Shown piece by piece: positions 6,105 to 7,852 of a stretch of 7,852 nucleotides of DNA. The notes below the pieces were generated by a model. That model had not been told where the DNA came from. It saw only the letters and a list, made by a program, of their open reading frames with translations, and made no database searches. The position numbers and the translations under genes were made by a program. Origin of the DNA: IDS-8 sp040902105 (GTDB lineage Bacteria; Pseudomonadota; Gammaproteobacteria; Steroidobacterales; Woeseiaceae); the NCBI GenBank assembly GCA_040902105.1, contig JBBDXW010000013.1, positions 1 through 7,852 of the forward strand. Reading direction: 5' to 3'. Every line of letters starts with the position of its first letter. Position 1 is the first letter of the stretch.

Positions 6105-6122
6105 GGTCGCCCGCGGGCGACC
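6105..6122. repeat. REP-like perfect palindrome abutting the assembly gap
   Basis: GGTCGCCCGCGGGCGACC is a perfect 18-bp palindrome sharing GGTCGCCCGC with the units at 5369 and 7798. It begins 12 nt after the dnaQ stop and runs straight into the N gap, so the true element may be longer, for example a paired REPIN as at 1-71. Confidence 0.6.
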
Positions 6123-6153
6123 NNNNNNNNNNGCCCCCCCCCCCCCCCCCCCC
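6123..6153. other. Assembly gap (10 N) followed by a run of 20 C
   Basis: Ten N at 6123-6132 mark a scaffold join whose true length is unknown. A G and then 20 consecutive C (6134-6153) follow. The C run directly at a contig edge looks like a sequencing artefact: the other strand reads as poly-G at a contig end, which is typical of two-colour chemistry dark cycles. Real sequence, possibly including part of the nhaB control region, may be missing here. Confidence 0.9.
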
Positions 6154-6286
6154 AACGCGTTAAACTGCGGTTCGGTTGCAATTCCGCGAGAATCGTCAAC
6201 CGCAGGCATACCGGTTGCCGCATCATAGCCACAAAAACAACGCCAGGACATCGGTGCGCCATGTCTTTAAACCAACAGGATACGCA
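6154..6286 (+). promoter_or_regulatory. nhaB leader region
   Basis: This 133-bp stretch between the gap and nhaB holds no gene I can support. It contains an 8-bp inverted repeat, CTGCGGTT (6165-6172) and AACCGCAG (6198-6205), around a 25-nt loop. It also has a good ribosome binding site CAGGA at 6276-6280, 6 nt before the nhaB ATG. I found no convincing -35/-10 pair, and the promoter may lie in the gap. Confidence 0.4.
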
Positions 6287-7789
6287 ATGAACCTCCACTC
6301 GATGAGCGTGGCGCTGCGCCAGAATTTTCTCGGCAAATCCCCGGGCTGGTACAAGCTGACGATCGCAGGCTTTCTTGTCGCAAACCCCGTTTTGTTTGCG
6401 ATCGATCCGTTCGTCGCGGGCTGGGTGCTGCTTCTTCAGTTCATTTTTACGCTGGTCATGGCCCTCAAGTGCTATCCGCTGCAACCCGGCGGATTGCTGG
6501 CTATCGAGGCCATTGTCATCGGCATGGCGTCGCCGGCGATGGTGTTTCACGAGGCGGAGATCAATTTCCCCGTCATTCTGCTGCTGATGTTCATGGTCGC
6601 GGGCATCTATTTCCTGCGTGAAATGCTCTTGTTCGTGTTCACTAAAATTCTGCTTGGAGTAAAGTCGAAGATTCTGTTGTCGTTGACGTTTTCGTTCACG
6701 GCGGCGTTCCTGTCAGCGTTCCTCGACGCCCTGACCGTAACGGCCGTCATAATCACCGTTGCCGTCGGGTTTTATTCGGTCTACCACAAGGTCGCCTCGG
6801 GCAAAAAGCTCGATCTCGACCATGACCACGGCACCGACGATGACGTCATCGAGTTGCACCGTGACGACCTTGCGCAATTCCGCAGCTTTCTCAGGAACCT
6901 GATGATGCACGGCGCCGTCGGCACGGCGCTGGGCGGCGCTACCACACTGGTCGGCGAACCGCAGAACCTGCTTATAGCAGCGGTCATGGAATGGGACTTT
7001 CAACAGTTCTTCATGATGATGGCGCACGTTTCGATGCCGGTGCTGATCGTCGGGTTGTTGACCTGTGCCGCCGTCGAGTACTTCAAGTTGTTCAGTTATG
7101 GCACACCGTTATCCGACAAGGTGCGCCTGGTGCTCGAGGATTTCGATTCGCAGGCATCGGCCAGGCGAACGGGGCGGGAGACGGCGACACTGATCGTGCA
7201 GGGTATCGTCGCTGCTTTGCTGGTGCTCGCATTGGGGTTCCATCTCGCCGAGCCTGGCGTGGTCGGACTGATGGTGATCATCCTTGCGACCGCATTTAAC
7301 GGGGTGACCGAAGAGCATCGTCTCGGTCACGCATTCGCGGAGGCGCTGCCGTTTACCGCGCTGCTCGTGGTGTTTTTTGCAATTGTTGCGGTGATCTCCA
7401 ATCAGGGCCTCTTTACCCCCGTCATGGACTGGGTAATGACGTACGAAGGCAGGACCCAGGCCGCGCTGTTCTATGTCGCCAACGGGCTCCTGTCGATGAT
7501 CAGCGATAACGTTTTCGTCGCAACCATTTACATTACCGAAGTGCAGCAGATATTCGAAAGCGGCGCCATTTCGCGCGAGCAGTTCGATGCACTGGCGGTC
7601 GCCACCAACATGGGCACCAATATCCCGAGCGTCGCCACGCCGAACGGCCAGGCCGCGTTCCTGTTCCTGCTGACCTCGGCGCTGGCGCCGTTGATCCGGC
7701 TCTCCTACGGCCGCATGGTGTGGATGGCCGTGCCGTATACGATCACGCTGAGTTGTACGGGTCTTCTCGCGCTTTGGTACCTGGGGTAG
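6287..7789 (+). CDS. nhaB: Sodium/proton antiporter NhaB
   Basis: NhaB exchanges cytoplasmic Na+ for external H+ across the inner membrane and serves sodium and pH homeostasis. The 500-residue product is polytopic, with hydrophobic segments along its length. It matches E. coli NhaB (about 513 residues) closely in NFLGKSPGWYKL (13-24), FIFTLVMALKCYPLQPGGLLAIEA (52-75), LLLMFMVAGIYFL (98-110), AAFLSAFLDALTV (139-151), MMHGAVGTALGG (206-217), GEPQNL (223-228), LPFTALLVVFF (354-364), NGLLSMISDNVF (399-410) and the near-identical SVATPNGQAAFLFLLTSALAPLIRLSYGRMVWMAVPYT (448-485). D147 in FLDALTV is the aspartate reported, as I recall, to be important for transport in Vibrio NhaB. A cytoplasmic-type hydrophilic loop rich in Asp and His lies at about 171-195. 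The C-terminus is about 13 residues shorter than in E. coli. The ATG at 6287 has CAGGA 6 nt upstream and gives the family N-terminus. The longer frame upstream reads leader sequence. Confidence 0.97.
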   Translation: MNLHSMSVALRQNFLGKSPGWYKLTIAGFLVANPVLFAIDPFVAGWVLLLQFIFTLVMALKCYPLQPGGLLAIEAIVIGMASPAMVFHEAEINFPVILLLMFMVAGIYFLREMLLFVFTKILLGVKSKILLSLTFSFTAAFLSAFLDALTVTAVIITVAVGFYSVYHKVASGKKLDLDHDHGTDDDVIELHRDDLAQFRSFLRNLMMHGAVGTALGGATTLVGEPQNLLIAAVMEWDFQQFFMMMAHVSMPVLIVGLLTCAAVEYFKLFSYGTPLSDKVRLVLEDFDSQASARRTGRETATLIVQGIVAALLVLALGFHLAEPGVVGLMVIILATAFNGVTEEHRLGHAFAEALPFTALLVVFFAIVAVISNQGLFTPVMDWVMTYEGRTQAALFYVANGLLSMISDNVFVATIYITEVQQIFESGAISREQFDALAVATNMGTNIPSVATPNGQAAFLFLLTSALAPLIRLSYGRMVWMAVPYTITLSCTGLLALWYLG

Positions 7790-7798
7790 GGTGGGTTG

Positions 7799-7832
7799 GT
7801 CGCCCGCAATGGCGGGCTCCTACAGGGTTTCG
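7799..7832. repeat. REP-like unit after nhaB, sharing the tail of the 1-71 element
   Basis: GCCCGC (7802-7807) and GCGGGC (7812-7817) form a hairpin with a 4-nt loop, followed by TCCTACAGGGTTTC. The left half of the element at 1-71 has the same order, with TCCAACAGGGTTTC after its hairpin. The unit starts about 10 nt after the nhaB stop, a usual REP location. The window ends 20 nt later, so an inverted partner could lie just outside. Confidence 0.7.
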
Positions 7833-7852
7833 CCAGGCGTTATCGCAGGCAT

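Noticed and set aside
6165..6205. Riboswitch or sodium-responsive RNA in the nhaB leader
   Set aside because: Only an 8-bp inverted repeat is visible, no known riboswitch core is recognisable, and the upstream part is lost in the gap.

Overview
This is a GC-rich stretch of a gammaproteobacterial chromosome. It carries seven protein genes, several families of palindromic non-coding repeats and one assembly gap. I base the lineage on gene content and order: fabI, mltD, a YafS-like methyltransferase, rnhA, dnaQ and nhaB, all of gammaproteobacterial type. From memory this matches, in simplified form, the Pseudomonas aeruginosa region that runs from fabI through mltD-gloB-methyltransferase-rnhA-dnaQ to nhaB. 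The genus cannot be fixed from the sequence. The gap and the homopolymer beside it suggest a draft or metagenome assembly.

Layout. Positions 1-71 hold a REPIN-like double hairpin. A family 4 glycosyltransferase (210-1286, +) follows and converges on fabI (1327-2121, -), the enoyl-ACP reductase of fatty acid synthesis, which has a good sigma-70 promoter and ribosome binding site. The spacer between fabI and mltD holds a long GC-rich inverted repeat (2236-2315). mltD (2372-4012, -) encodes an exported lytic transglycosylase with three LysM domains. A divergent spacer with a near-perfect 54-bp palindrome (4065-4118) separates it from a rightward cluster: the methyltransferase (4163-4936), rnhA (4920-5357, TTG start, overlapping the methyltransferase) and dnaQ (5394-6092). 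After a REP palindrome, ten N and a run of 20 C comes nhaB (6287-7789, +), followed by another REP copy.

The genes are mostly housekeeping: membrane lipid synthesis (fabI), murein turnover (mltD), removal of RNA from RNA:DNA hybrids (rnhA), replication proofreading (dnaQ) and sodium/proton exchange (nhaB). The methyltransferase-rnhA-dnaQ series is probably one transcription unit. I found no defence system, CRISPR array, tRNA, rRNA, transposase or clear new protein system.

The unusual content is non-coding. REP-like units occur at four places, two of them flanking dnaQ. Two unrelated long inverted repeats fill the spacers on either side of mltD, and one of these sits where gloB would be expected.
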